Notes under the pieces: model-generated
Database searches by the model: none
Told to the model about the DNA's origin: nothing
Seen by the model: the letters and a program-made list of their open reading frames with translations, nothing else
Source of the DNA: Nectonema munidae
Lineage: Eukaryota > Nematomorpha > Nectonematoida > Nectonematidae
DNA: 64,000 nucleotides
Direction of reading: 5' to 3'
NCBI GenBank assembly: GCA_030549495.1
Contig: JAUIRK010000971.1
Location: 734,501-798,500, forward strand
Shown here: piece after piece, positions 11,401-22,330 of the stretch
Position numbering within the stretch: position 1 is the stretch's first letter
Layout of the letters: every line of letters starts with the position of its first letter
Translations under genes and position numbers: made by a program

Positions 11401-14400
11401 ATTACCGTTTCATTGTTATTTTTTTATATTAAAACTTTTGTTTAAATCGGAAATATTTTTTGTAAGCCGGATATAAATATTAAAATTATTTAATAATATA
11501 GTTTAACATTTATGCATTTATAAATAATTAATTTATTTTATTTTTATATATTTTATACTAAATTTTTTAAATGTCTTTTCCAAAACCAAAATTACAAAGA
11601 AAAACATGAAATTATTCAATTCATCGAAAATAATCCCTTATTAAAAAGAAAAGAAATTTGTTTTAAGTATAATATTTCAAAGCAAACCTTATCAGATATT
11701 TTAAAAGAAAAAATATGTGAAGATAATTCTGATTTTTCTACTTCTAGCAAACAAATCAAAAAAATTTCTTTTGAAAATGTAAATAAATCTCTTATAAAAT
11801 GGTCTAAAAGGTATCACAATAAACCTAATGAATTGAGGGACAGTTGTTATTTGAAAAAGCAAAAAAATTGCTATCGATTTAGGTAAAAAAATGCAAATTT
11901 AATTTCGCAAAGTTGGATTGATAGATTTAAAAAACGTCATGATATTAAAAAAATATATAAAATTTCGCGAACTTGTTACTCCAAATCAAACATTGATCGA
12001 TGAATAGATTAAAAATGGCCTTAAACAAGTTCTTTTGGAATATGAACCAAAAAATATTTTTAACTTTGACGAAACTGCTTTGTTTTGGAATTTACTTCCC
12101 GAAAAGTCTTTCGATTTTAAGCCTACAGAATACCATGGAGGAAAACAATTTAAATCTAGATTGTCTTTAGCTATTTGCTGTAATATAGAAAGGGAGAAGT
12201 TGCTCGTAATTCTTTGTAATTCTTTAGAAAAATAGGTCTTTTCAAAAAAAACAAGGGCTTTTATGGGCGTAAAACACTTGCCTATTAATTATGTTGCAAA
12301 TAGACTTCTATCATCTTTGAAGATTTTATAAAAAAAAGTGGAATACAAAATTTTCAAATGAATGTAGAAAAGTATGAGTTATTTTAGATAATTGTGCCGC
12401 ACATATTAAGTTAAACTTGGCGAACTTAAGTTTAAAGTTTTTACCAAAAGGAACAACATGCAGCCTACAACCACTTGATGCTGGTATAATAAAAAACTTT
12501 AAGGTTCATTACAGAAAAAAAAAGAGCATTTCATAGATTTAGTGCTACAGAAATGAATTTAACATTAAAATGGATTTTGTTAGATGCTTTAATAGCTGCC
12601 AAGCAAGCCTGGAAATCTGTTGAAGGAGATACAATAAAGAATTGCTTTAAGAAATGTTATTTTGTATCAAATTTTGATGAAGAAGGATGTGATTTTTGAT
12701 GATAACAGTAGCGCTCAATTTAATCAAGATATTGAATTTGATACCATTTGGAATAATCTTTCACATTGATTGAACAAAGATTTGGGTGACGTAAACGTTT
12801 ATTGATTCTGAAATTATTTGCACAAATGAAGAAATTTCTGATAAACAAATCATTGAATCTTTCATTGCTACTTTTGAAGAAACAACTGAGTGTGAAAATT
12901 AAAAAGCAGAAATTGAAGTAGCCCTTGCAGCAATAGATAAAGTTATGAAAAACGCTTTGCAAATTAAAAATTTGGAGAACTCCAACAATTTTTTTTTAGT
13001 TATTCTGAAACTATAGAAAGTATTATTTTAGACGAGAAAATAATGAACCTTAAACAAAATGATATAAAAACATACTTTTGAATTTTGTTTATATTTTTAA
13101 TAAAATTTGATACCTTTTATTATAATACCTATAAATTTTCAATTAAAGTTTAATTTTTATAAAAATAATAATTTTAAAATTTTCAACTTTTTAATTCGGA
13201 CATTCTTCTAAATCGGACAAATTTTTTTTACGAAGTTGTCCGACTTAACCGAGGTTTACCTTAACAATATTAAAAAGAAAAAATTTCACATATGGATTTT
13301 AATTTTATATAGTTAAGTACATCGAGAATTTTCATAACCATAATTTTATCTTTGAGGCCTAAAAACCTTTTTTTTTTATAAACAACATAGTATTATTTGT
13401 AACTTTTGTATAAAATAAATTGAATGCTTATATACAAATGATGAAATTAACAAATAAATTGAAAAATGAATAGGTTTCTCAGGCTAAAATATGAACAATC
13501 TAAAGAGAAAATGCATTCTTTTTACACAAAAAAACGTTATCTTGTATGACCATCAATATAGGTTTCATAGACATTCCAATGTTTTGAGATGCAAAGCAAA
13601 AAAGATCCTCCAACGTGTCTTTCATGATAGTAGCCAAACAAAATATTGCAATTCAATAAAATAAAACTTTTTTTACGATTAATGTTCAATTCAACCCTGT
13701 ATTGGCAGAATATTTTGCCAAGATGTTGAGAGACCTTTTTGTTTCCGATAATAGAAATTATTGCATCACCATGAATAAGTAACTATTCTTTCAGAACATT
13801 TAAAATATCAATATTAGGAATATCTGATAACAATCTATAGAATTCCAAAATTATCTGAAATAAATATTTAAATGTTTTATGATTTATTTCAAATGAGTAC
13901 CTGTTTCTCATCTTTAAGAAAAGGATATATAGACAAAACTCATCGAGACTTTTCTTCTCAATGACAATATCTTTTATTTCTTTCTGGAAATGTTAAATCC
14001 ATCCTAATTTTTATTGCTGAGTTATCTCTTATTACTTTATTGTATTCTTCTTTCAATGTGTTTTTCCATGCTCTCATCGCATTCAGATAGTTGTTTACTA
14101 GGTAAGAAAGCTCTTAAACAGTATTTACTACTGCTTGAGTCACATTCTTCACTTTTACGTTTTTTAGCTTAAACTTCTGGAAGATCTTTATCGCTATACT
14201 TTCTCTCATTGCCTCACTTGAATTTCAGTTTTCCTTTCCAATAGATCTGTGAATTTCGAACTTTTATCCAAAAGACATTTAAAGAATATAGAGCAATACT
14301 TTTGCTGGGGAGAGAGAAAGGCCTTCTTCTGCTGATATATGAGGAAACTCTTCAAAAGTCAATGACACAATTTGTAGATACATTTCTCTTGTGGGATATC

Positions 14401-17400
14401 TAATAAATAAAAGCAAAAAATGAATTAATAATTTAAAACTATTTATAAACTAACACGCCACGCTTGAAGTGATTGAAAAAAAGTATACACAAAACATCAA
14501 GTAGTTTACTTAACTCATTTTTGTTTGACTTCTCTTTATTATCAAGTTTTGCTAATAAACCTTTTTGTACATATTCTCTAGGAAAACGTAATTTGCCTGG
14601 CCAAAAACTGAAACAAAAAAATAATAAATAAAATTTTTCTTTTCATTTGAATAACAACTAGGACGCCTTAATTTCGTAGATTCATGAGAAACTGAATTCA
14701 ATTTTCGAAGGGGAAGGGTATTGTCTAAAACAACAGTTTCTATGACTCTAAATTTAACAATTGTTAGTTTTTGTGCTTCTTGGACCTAATCATTTGTAAA
14801 GTCAATATATTCCTCCACTTTAAAATCATAATATTTCAAAGTAAAGCAATTTTTAGCCAAATCGAAAAGTATCTCGAAAAAAATTTTTGTATTTAAACAT
14901 GAGTTGGACTTTATTCCATTTTTTGATAAAGTAAAATCTTTCAAAATATTTTTAATTTGTTGCTTTTGCTTTTCTACTGTTTTTGAAACTAATCCGTCAT
15001 AATAAAATATAAGAAATAGTTTTCTGCGATCAGTGCAACAAAAAGACAATTTCGATTGGAGATAAAGGACTCATTATATTCACCAATGGAATGTAAAGTA
15101 AGATTATCGCCTATCCGAAACAGTACCTTTTATAGTGTACTCTTTAGAAAACCTTTCAATCATAATTCCAGTTTGTTCAAATCATCTAAAAGATGTCTAA
15201 AAAATTTTCAAGCTCTATAATTTTGACAATTTTCGATCTGTACAAAATTAGTGGTTGTATAGATAGAGCATAGCTTAGATCGAAATCGTGATGGAATGTT
15301 ACCAATAAACATATATATATACATTACACCCTAGTTTAATTTTTTGAACTTTATTACCAATTGGATTGGATGATACATCATCGTGATATAACATTATCTG
15401 TAAAGTAACGTTATTTTCTTTAAACAAAGGATTTTTCATATAGAAGAAGAAGAACCTTATTCAAAACATTAACAGGATCATTAACATTGTCGTTTTACTT
15501 ATGAGAAGTTGAAACAAATAAAAAAAATTTTTAAAACATCTAAAATTGGAATATATTGGTATTTAAAATCTTTAGTGTTCGTAAAAATACTCCATAGGAG
15601 AATCAAATTTTTTCTAAAAACTTATTCAATTTAAGATTAGTTTTCAATGTTTTTAAAGAATATGAGATTGTGAAACACTGATTAGCATTATTATTGTCAT
15701 CAAAAAGTTTAGATGAATTTTGATTAATCAAAAAAAGATTTTTTTTCTTTAAATTCAGAATTATGACACCTAACAAAGATAAAAACATTTCCACTATTTC
15801 CACACTAACTTTAGAAGAAGCCTTATCAAGAAGTTCCTGTAGTTTTAACAAAAATAAAGCTATAGTTTGAGTCGTATTATCCTCAGAACTTTTGACTTCA
15901 TAACATGAAATATGTTCTGAATTGTGTTGACTAGATTTCAAAGAGAAATAAAACATGTTTTCTTTTTAAATGCCTTTTAAACGAATTTTATTTACATAAG
16001 CAATCAATAATACAATTTATTTTTAAATTTGGTTGATTTTCATGTTTGAACTTATACTGCTTCACTAATCTATTGAAATCTCAAACTGTAAAACAACAAT
16101 AAATACAACTATACATAATAAAAAATATTTGAACAGAAAAATTTGCAAAAAAATGAAGTTAAAATTAATAATAATGATAAATGCATACGACATTTAAAGA
16201 GTAGCTTGAACAAAAAAGAAATTAAAATTAATCCAAAAAATAATTAGATTTTAAGGTTTACATATTTAGAATGTAAAATTTATTAGTTATTTCACTGTTT
16301 CATGATAAAATGTGATCAGTGTCAGGGCCAATGTTTTGTTAGATAACAATTGTAATTTTTTAACGCAAAAATGCCCTTCTAACTTCAGATATAGCTCGCT
16401 TTTTTTTTGTTTTTTTGTATCTAGTACATTGAAATTTTTGTAAGGGTTTTTAAATCTTAAATTTTTTCTTCTTTGAAATAAAATGAGCAAATATAGAATA
16501 TTTTTGAAAGCTTTTTTCTTTAATTTATCTTTTTACATAGCTTTGTTCAGATAAAACTGCAATTCACAATAAATTTTATTTAAAAAAGAATTCATAATAT
16601 ATTTAAAAGAGGTTCATTGTATTGAAAAATAGTGAAGTATAATTCGACGATTATTGTGACGACTATCGAATTCGTCAACAAAATTTTCTAAATCAAATTT
16701 TTCAGCAAGTATTCATTCAATAGAAAGTATTGCAATATCATTTAATCTTGTACTAATCATTGAGTTTCTGAGAAATGTTTGAACTAACTTCGTTTTTGAA
16801 AACCTTTTTCCCAAGAAGCACTTGTTACAGGTAAAGTAACAGAAATCAGCAGCAGTCTATACAAACAAACGCACCTTTATTACATAATTCAACAAATAAT
16901 TTTTGGTCCTTTTGAAAGTAATTTCCTTACCATTGTCAAGCTTTCTTTAGACAAAAATGTCTCTCCTTCAGGACAAAGTGCAGTAATACCACGTAAATTG
17001 ATTCTTCTGGAAATTTGCGATCTAATTCAGTTATTAAACTATCAAGAATATCAAAAAAAGTTGAAATGTGTTGGTTAACATTTGAATTGAATTGACTTGT
17101 TGTTTCATACACAATAAATTCATCAAGCTTTATAGATTTTTGTTTTTTTCTGGCTGTTAGTGAGGTGTCACATTTAGTGCACATTTTGTTAACTTTACCA
17201 CAGTAATATTCACTCAATTTTGAATCGTATATCAATAAATCTTGGCGAAGTGACAAAATTAAGTTGACGGCTTTCCCAAGATCAACTTGCTTAGATTGTA
17301 ATTGTTCTGATACTTTACAAATTTTTCCAAGAATGTCTGAAAAAAGGGCATTGAGTAAACAAACTCTGCATCAATTTGTGCAAGCAAACGGCGGGCAGTT

Positions 17401-20002
17401 ACAGCTCGTGCGCCAGTGTCATCTGAAGAAATTTCATCCAAACCTTTTATTATGCATTCTAGACGCTGAAAAGCATTATTACAAGAAGTTGCTCGACACA
17501 ACCATCGCGTGTCACTCATATGCTGCAGTTCTTTTATTTGCTTTCCAGGAAACAACTCTTTCTAAATAAAACGATTAGATAAAATATCTCTAATTCGTTA
17601 CTTATTTTTTTTGTTTCGATTTTTGAGTCGTTATTTAGAGAAAAGTTATAGATCGCTTTTACTGCATTATCTCAAAATTTATTTCTTTTACATTAGTGTA
17701 CATCAAATTTAAATCAAAGTAAAAAACATAACAAAGATTAGTAGTTTTTAATTAAAAAAAAAACAAACAATTGAGATTAATTTCAATTACGAGTTTTTAT
17801 TCCTTGTTTTAACTTTTTTTTTTTATAAAATCAATCAATCAACACCTTTTTCTTCGTTTCCTTTTGTAAGCAGCTTTCCTCTTTTCAAGAATCCCTTTAT
17901 CTTCTATGTACTCACATACTTTATGAATGGCCTTAATTTAATATAAACTTAATATTTTTTGCCTATCATTCAACTTTTAGGTGCCCATCTCTCACCCCAC
18001 TTCCGGTTTACGTTGTTTGTGAACAATCCCCTGATCTTTTGAGATTAGTTGACAAACTAATATGTGTTAAATACACATTATTTTTTTAATGTCAGTAAAG
18101 TTAATTTTTTGTAAGTCTTTTTTTTGATTTTTCATATTTCTTTTAACCCTTTCTGCAAATAGCTTATCAACGATATATCATGAATTTTCCTTTTCAACTT
18201 AGCTTTTAAGAGGGAGCTCCTCTTTCTCCTTGCCCATTCGAATAAAGGAACGGGTAAACAATAAGGTAAAAAATTTACCCGAGCTTGCACTAAATCAAGC
18301 ATTCACGGTATTTGTCATTTCTTATCGTGATTCCCAAATTTTGAAAAGGGAAAGGACAGCACACAAAATTTTTTAATCAAAGTGTGAGCACAAAACAAGA
18401 ATTGTGTCAGCTGAGCTTTGGCTCTATGAAATTTTCTACGCGTGGAAAATATTAGTTATTCTTTATTTGTCACCTCTCTCTCCACACAACATTTTACTTT
18501 GATCTAAAGCAGGGGTCTCAAACTCAAAGTAGATAGGGGCCATCAGAAGAAAAATAAAAATTAGGCGGGTTGTAAAAATAATTTTTTTCATTAAAAAGTA
18601 AAACTGTATAATATTTTATATCTTTATTAATTACATTGAAAAAACACACATTTTTGAAGTGATCTACAATTAAAGATGCTTGAGATCTGGTTGCGCTTAC
18701 TTTTGCATAAAAATGCATAAAAAATATTGCAGTTTTATTTAAAAATTAAATATTGAAAAATTATTTCAAGATTAAATTATTACTATATATATAATAGAAT
18801 AAATAATTAATTTTATAATTTTGAAACTTAAAAAGTAAAATCTAAAATTTCAAGCTAAAATCTTAAAACAAAATAATCAGACTTTAAATAAAAAGTTTTT
18901 CAGCAATATTAATAAATTGGAAATAGTAAAATTAAAACTAATTTGTTAAAGCTGTTGTGGTGTTTTCATCGATAAGGCACTAAGTACCGCTAACATCGAG
19001 CTATGAGTTTTCAGCAGAGGCTATATTCGAACCGGAGACACCAGATTCAAGGACCTGTGCTCTAACCGAATGCCTATGCAACCACAAAAATTTTCATGCA
19101 AAAATTTTTCATTCGTTAAAATGAACACATTATATTTGAAAAATAAGTAAGTTAAGCATAAGCAGACTCACCTGGACTAATATTAGTCTGCTAACAGGTT
19201 TACAAATTACAATGCGAATTAGGGTTTGCAGCTTTATAAAAATTATCGATAATAATGAAGCCGTTACATTTTTAGGTTTTCCGAATCACACTGACACTTA
19301 GAATTTCGATTGAAGTTGAGGGCCACAAAATACTATTCTGAGGGCCGCAGTTGGACGTCTTTTTTGAGACCCCTGATCTAAAGCAATGCTTCTCAACTTT
19401 TTTTTTTTTAACAAAGTGGCAAATTAAAAAGCAACATTGCACTATGGTGCTATTGTTAGCCTATTTTTCTGCAACTTTGCTATGTGGGTCCGCAAAACAA
19501 GAAGTTGAGAGACGCATGCGACGCTATCTAAAGTCAATTTAGCTTGAACTTTTACAGTGATAAGGAGTTCTAGCTGTGATTTCATTTTCTTATATATAGA
19601 GTTGTTACTCATTGTCAAGCTCGAAATTAGAGTGGGTGAAAATAAAGGAAGCAAATTTAATAAGCAAGTCTCTACTCTCAAGTCAGCAAGATCCATTAGT
19701 GTAGTGAGGAACTTGAACCAAATGAGTGTCAAATTTTTTATGCAACTGTTAGCACATTATATTGTAAAGTATAAACTATATATATATTGTGTCGCATTAA
19801 CTTCGCCAAAAATTGTAGAAAAGATTGGCGAAGCAATGGGTATTGAGTGATTTTGTCTGAATCCAGATATTTTTTAAGTAGCATGTTATTTTAACTGATT
19901 TTTATTTTTTATTTTAGAAAAGAAAGTGAATTTTTATGCAATGAAGGACATATATTCAACACAATCGATGAATATCACTTTAAATCAACTGAGAGTTTTT
20001 AA
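8315..20002 (+). CDS. RPA2: replication protein A 32 kDa subunit, 3' part (5 exons)
   Basis: This is the middle subunit of the RPA heterotrimer, which coats single-stranded DNA in nuclear replication, repair and checkpoint signalling. Five exons splice in frame: 8315-8428, 8490-8675, 8760-8840, 8910-9004 and 19918-20002, together 561 nt or 186 codons plus stop. All junctions are GT-AG. The first two exons encode the OB fold (VTIIGIVR, YTIDDLTGALIEVKY, YVRVVGTIRTNNNKRSILAY, ILPLKNMNE). The third is the variable linker, and the last two are the winged helix that binds repair factors (ILNAIISCVNEEGISMQQLK, FLCNEGHIFNTIDEYHFKS). Human RPA2 has about 270 residues, so roughly 70-80 N-terminal residues, including the phosphorylated tail, are not seen. 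The fourth intron is 10,913 bp and packed with transposons. AATAAA lies at 20029-20034. Confidence 0.95.
8490..8675 (+). CDS. RPA2: RPA2 exon, OB-fold second half
   Basis: 62 codons after a CTTTTTCAG acceptor, ending before a GTATCT donor. Starts GDSKPNQLYY and contains VRVVGTIR and SILAYRILPLKNMNELTMHL, matching the C-terminal strands and helix of the RPA32 OB fold. Confidence 0.95.
8760..8840 (+). CDS. RPA2: RPA2 exon, linker
   Basis: 27 codons between a CTGATTTAG acceptor and a GTTAGT donor. The sequence (EYGASVSKAASVGGMQ, then GLGALQTR) is small-residue rich like the flexible linker between the OB fold and winged helix of RPA32. Exon boundaries are set by frame continuity. Confidence 0.88.
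8910..9004 (+). CDS. RPA2: RPA2 exon, winged helix first half
   Basis: 95 nt, phase 0 start and phase 2 end, before a GTAAGA donor. Encodes ILNAIISCVNEEGISMQQLK and GVTLEQL. Reading straight into the intron gives an immediate in-frame TAA (AAG TAA), so a transcript that fails to splice here would end the protein in the middle of the winged helix. Confidence 0.93.
9660..10640. other. unidentified coding-like remnant
   Basis: On the plus strand 9675-9819 reads RPVVVARLRNGAIINRNLL followed by YVVSDDGNNVYHCTPPTG and a stop. On the minus strand 10020-9817 and 10634-10323 are open (for example SRWPNRSAAEERLHSEEN and HTHRISSSQEIQKEK). GC content is locally higher than the flanks. I cannot assign a family. 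A relic of a retroelement or transposon inside the RPA2 intron is the likeliest source. The strand is uncertain. Confidence 0.25.
10640..11338. other. intronic AT-rich sequence
   Basis: Intronic, AT-rich, nothing recognised. Confidence 0.4.
11339..13262 (+). mobile_element. Tigger/pogo-type DNA transposon, decayed
   Basis: The left end contains GGTTAAGTCGGACA and the right end its complement TTGTCCGACTTAACC, so the terminal repeats are paired about 1.9 kb apart. Between them the plus strand encodes pieces of a Tigger transposase. An N-terminal DNA-binding part starts near 11600 (KRKEICFKYNISKQTLSDIL). The catalytic acidic residues are all visible: FNFDETALFW (Asp codon 12068), LDNCAAH (12387) and LQPLDAGIIKNF (12477). 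The longest open piece is 12035-12235. Many frameshifts and stops make it inactive. It sits in the RPA2 intron in the same orientation as the gene. Confidence 0.85.
13263..16500 (-). other. unidentified minus-strand coding relic
   Basis: Minus-strand frames show several long open stretches: 15956-15603 (ending LKTNLKLNKFLEKI), 15049-14786 (KIFFEILFDLAKNCFTLKYY) and, across short breaks, pieces such as EEFPHISAEEGLSLSPQQKY near 14350-14290 and RNRYSFEINHKTFKYLFQII near 13910-13850. Composition and succession of pieces suggest one or more decayed transposon proteins about 2-3 kb long. I recognise no DDE, hAT, THAP or reverse-transcriptase motif. A conserved host protein is unlikely given the breaks. 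Confidence 0.35.
16610..17575 (-). mobile_element. ZMYM1/TTF-type hAT transposase relic
   Basis: Minus strand, N- to C-terminal: 17555-17259 with ELQHMSDTRWLCRATSCNNA and ARRLLAQIDAEFVYSMPFFQ; 17256-16936 with CTKCDTSLTARKKQK and FFDILDSLITELDRKF; then 16900-16620 across breaks with ISVTLPVTSASWEKGF, STRLNDIAILSIE and LENFVDEFDSRHNNRR. These match the catalytic and dimerisation parts of the hAT group related to ZMYM1 and TTF-type zinc-finger proteins. The N-terminal zinc finger and terminal repeats were not found. Several frameshifts make it a fossil. It lies antisense in the RPA2 intron. Confidence 0.8.
17576..18509. other. intronic sequence
   Basis: AT-rich intronic DNA. A short plus-strand piece near 17990-18060 reads PLPVYVVCEQ, weakly like the BED region of ZBED-type hAT proteins, but it is too short to call. 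Confidence 0.35.
18510..19375. mobile_element. hAT MITE, 866 bp, with perfect TSD
   Basis: Ends are CAGGGGTCTCAAAC and, inverted, TTTTGAGACCCCTG, with matching sub-terminal GGCC elements. It is flanked on both sides by the exact 8-mer ATCTAAAG (18502-18509 and 19376-19383), which fits the hAT target pattern nTnnnnAn. There is no transposase, and a tRNA-derived SINE lies inside. The perfect duplication argues that it is fairly young. Confidence 0.9.
18950..19088 (-). repeat. tRNA-derived SINE
   Basis: On the minus strand GTTGCATAGGCATTCGGTTAGAGCA (box A region, around 19083-19060) is followed at tRNA spacing by GGTTCGAATAT (box B, around 19034-19023). The stems are imperfect, and a non-tRNA body of about 60 bases follows to about 18950. 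It lies within the 866-bp hAT MITE, so it either rode with that family or inserted into it. Confidence 0.6.
19384..19525. mobile_element. small hAT-like insertion sharing the ATCTAAAG target
   Basis: It begins CAATGCTTCTCAACTTTTT and near its other end carries AAGTTGAGAGACGCATGCG, an imperfect inverted match. A third copy of ATCTAAAG lies at 19526-19533, directly after it. The arrangement is 8-mer, 866-bp element, 8-mer, 142-bp element, 8-mer, as expected if a second hAT element chose the duplicated target. The right end is degenerate, so its exact boundary is inferred from the 8-mer. Confidence 0.6.
19534..19917. other. 3' end of the large RPA2 intron
   Basis: Both strands are open for about 95 codons here, but neither reading is recognisable and they overlap. 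Most is probably non-coding. The last 20 bases form the pyrimidine tract and acceptor of the final RPA2 exon. Confidence 0.4.
19918..20002 (+). CDS. RPA2: RPA2 last exon, winged helix end
   Basis: After a long pyrimidine tract and TTTTAG acceptor, 85 nt in phase 2 complete codon K and encode KESEFLCNEGHIF, then TIDEYHFKSTESF and a stop. This matches the RPA32 C-terminus (human FLSNEGHIYSTVDDDHFKS) and joins exactly in frame with the exon ending at 9004, 10.9 kb upstream. Confidence 0.93.
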
Positions 20003-20028
20003 AATACAACTATTGTGTTAACAAATAT

Positions 20029-20034
20029 AATAAA
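20029..20034 (+). promoter_or_regulatory. RPA2 polyadenylation signal
   Basis: AATAAA, 27 bases after the RPA2 stop codon, in a very AT-rich 3' UTR. A second AATAAA lies near 20072. Confidence 0.55.
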
Positions 20035-20079
20035 ACATTTCAATCTCATATTTTTTGAAAGAATTCCTTGAAATAAATA

Positions 20080-21658
20080 GCTTTGTTCATCTTTTCAACT
20101 TCTACAATAATTAATTTTTCTAATTTCAGTTGGTTAATTTATTTTCAAATTATGCAAAAGTAAACTTTTCATGAAATAACATTTTTGGGGTAAAGTTAAA
20201 TGGAATAGTGTATACATCCAAAATCCGTAGCCAGGGAGCGGGGGCTGTAGATCCTCTTAAATTTTTCAAAATAATAATTCCAATTCCCTTTAGAAAATAT
20301 TTACATAAAAGCAATCATTTTGTCAGCTTACACTAATCTTAATATACCGATGAAAGAAATAACAAAAGCGTAAAAATACAATATAGAGATTTATATATAG
20401 ATATTTGTTAGATTTTGCGCCTCCTAAATTTTTACAATTGTGGCTGCATATAAGAAATCCGTATAATTTGAAAGTTGTAAATGGAGCCGTAATCAAGATC
20501 TCCGTATAATCTAATTTTGCACTGTCTAAATTTAAATATAAAATTCGATTTATTAATTTTATTCAATTCAAAATCTGGTGAAATCCACGCTTATATAAGA
20601 ACGGCATCTCTATATTTGATCCAGTTTTGTAATTTCCTACTCTCCTTAGTAAATTGTTCCGTTCTAAAGCTCTACCTTTTTAGCGCACCCACTCCAATAT
20701 TTCAAGCTCTTTTATTGCTTTGAAATAAAAAGCATAAAACATTATTTCCACAGTTTTCCTCAGCTCTATTTATTGCGGACATTTTTTGGTATATTGCAGA
20801 CGGCACAGACACTCAGTACTCGCTACCACTAAACCATATATCGCTATCACATGCTTTGATTAATGCATACGAGAAGATGAAGGAGTATGATGATAAACGA
20901 AATGCTCTTTAAGCTCCTCTTTTATTTGTCTAAATAATTTTAAGCTAATAATTTTATTTTTTCATATTTGATTTTGAATTTTAATATACCAGGGGCGGAT
21001 CCAAGGGGGGCAGGTACTAAAGGGCTTGCCTTCTCCCCTTTTTTGAAATGATTTACTTTTACCCGTGCCTCATATAAACGGGTTTCATAAAATCACATGT
21101 GTTTTATTTATATATTTTTTCCACTACATTAAAATACTTCAGAAGTAGCCTAAAATTCAAAGAAATGGCACTGAATTTTCAAAAACATTTTAATGCAAAA
21201 CCACTTAAAACTCCACTCCACACCCTCTCTCTCTTCTACTGCCCCCTCTTTTCAATATCGAAACTTCTTTTTTTCCGCTAACTGATGAATTTTTGTTTGC
21301 ATGCAGTTAAAAATCAAAAAATTGAAAACTTATAAACTCAGAAAACGTTAATAACAATGATTTCGAAGAACTCTGCTTTTTCAATTTTGCGTCTTTGGCA
21401 TTTTTTTTCAAAAAAAAATTTGAGTCAATATTTCTAAAATATTTGAAACAGGATCTGGTGAACCTAGGCTACGTGTTTCATATTAATAGGGACGGTATAA
21501 ACGTTTACTGTAAAAATGCATGCACGTGTATTTGATTTTAAACTATAAATATTACAAAAGCTCTTTACCATCAATATATTTTGAAATGTAAGAACTTGAA
21601 TGTAAGAGGAAGTCGATTTATATCAACTGGAATCACACATGTAAAACGTTCCAAGGTA
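20080..21658. other. intergenic, one transposon end
   Basis: AT-rich sequence with no gene. At about 20992 CAGGGGCGGATCCAAG followed by GGGG resembles the end of a hAT-type element, but no partner end was found. The C-rich stretch around 21215-21245 belongs to no recognised feature. Confidence 0.35.
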
Positions 21659-21796
21659 TTAACACATTAAGTCCCAATGTTCCCATTTGGGAACATAAGT
21701 AATTCCATCTTCGTCTGCTTTTTTCAATGACTTTGAATATAAATCGTCTGCGTTTTTTTAAATATCGTCTGATTTCGATGGTACTTAATGGGTTAA
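21659..21796 (-). mobile_element. TTAA MITE, copy A
   Basis: A 138-bp element starting and ending in TTAA with terminal repeats TTAACACATTAAGTCCCAA and its inverse TACTTAATGGGTTAA. The interior has the palindrome GTTCCCATTTGGGAAC and three GCAGACGA-type motifs, in inverse orientation relative to the copies at 31721 and 34544. TTAA targets and CCC-starting ends are the mark of the piggyBac superfamily. It is non-autonomous. Confidence 0.8.
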
Positions 21797-22330
21797 GGGT
21801 CACTTATTTTTACATGCCTTAGGATAGCAGGGGAATAAGGATTTAGTGAAATGTCCCTGCTTCAGTTTTTCAAGTTTATATTATAGTATGCAAATTTTTT
21901 CTACGTTTTGTGGTTTAAATGTAAAGTATTTTACGGGCACTCGGATATATAAACGTTTGAAGCACGTTTTTTGAAATTCTTTTATTGATTTTGTAATTAT
22001 AAAGTTTATCTTTTAGTGAATTTCAATAAAATATTTTTATTTTCCACTTTTTGAATGACTTATGCAAAATTCGAAAATTTTTAGGAAAATTTTATGCGTC
22101 AATACTTTTAGTGTACGTAGAGTAAAAAGATTTTCGTAAAAAATAAACCACTGATTTAAGTTTTTTATATTTAAATCAATTGATTTATTTGATAGAAATA
22201 AAATTTCATAACATTTTTACCACTTATCTGAATTCTTTAGTGTAAAATGCATAAATCTTCCAAAACTTCTAAAACTAAAATAAACACTTATTGATTACTG
22301 TCCTAAAGAATTTGACAAATGTAAAACATC
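21797..22330. other. AT-rich, nothing recognised
   Basis: No exon, RNA or repeat boundary is visible. Confidence 0.4.

Larger units (their letters stand above)
9005..19917 (+). other. 10.9-kb RPA2 intron, transposon-filled
   Basis: Bounded by a GTAAGA donor and a TTTTTTATTTTAG acceptor and defined by protein continuity on both sides. It holds a Tigger copy, an unidentified minus-strand relic, a ZMYM1-like hAT relic, a hAT MITE with a SINE inside, and a small hAT-like insertion. The other three introns visible in the gene are only 61-84 bp, so growth by insertion is the natural reading. Confidence 0.9.

Noticed and set aside
17985-18060. plus-strand PLPVYVVCEQ, like a BED-region motif
   Set aside because: About ten residues of similarity, isolated and without neighbouring transposase pieces.
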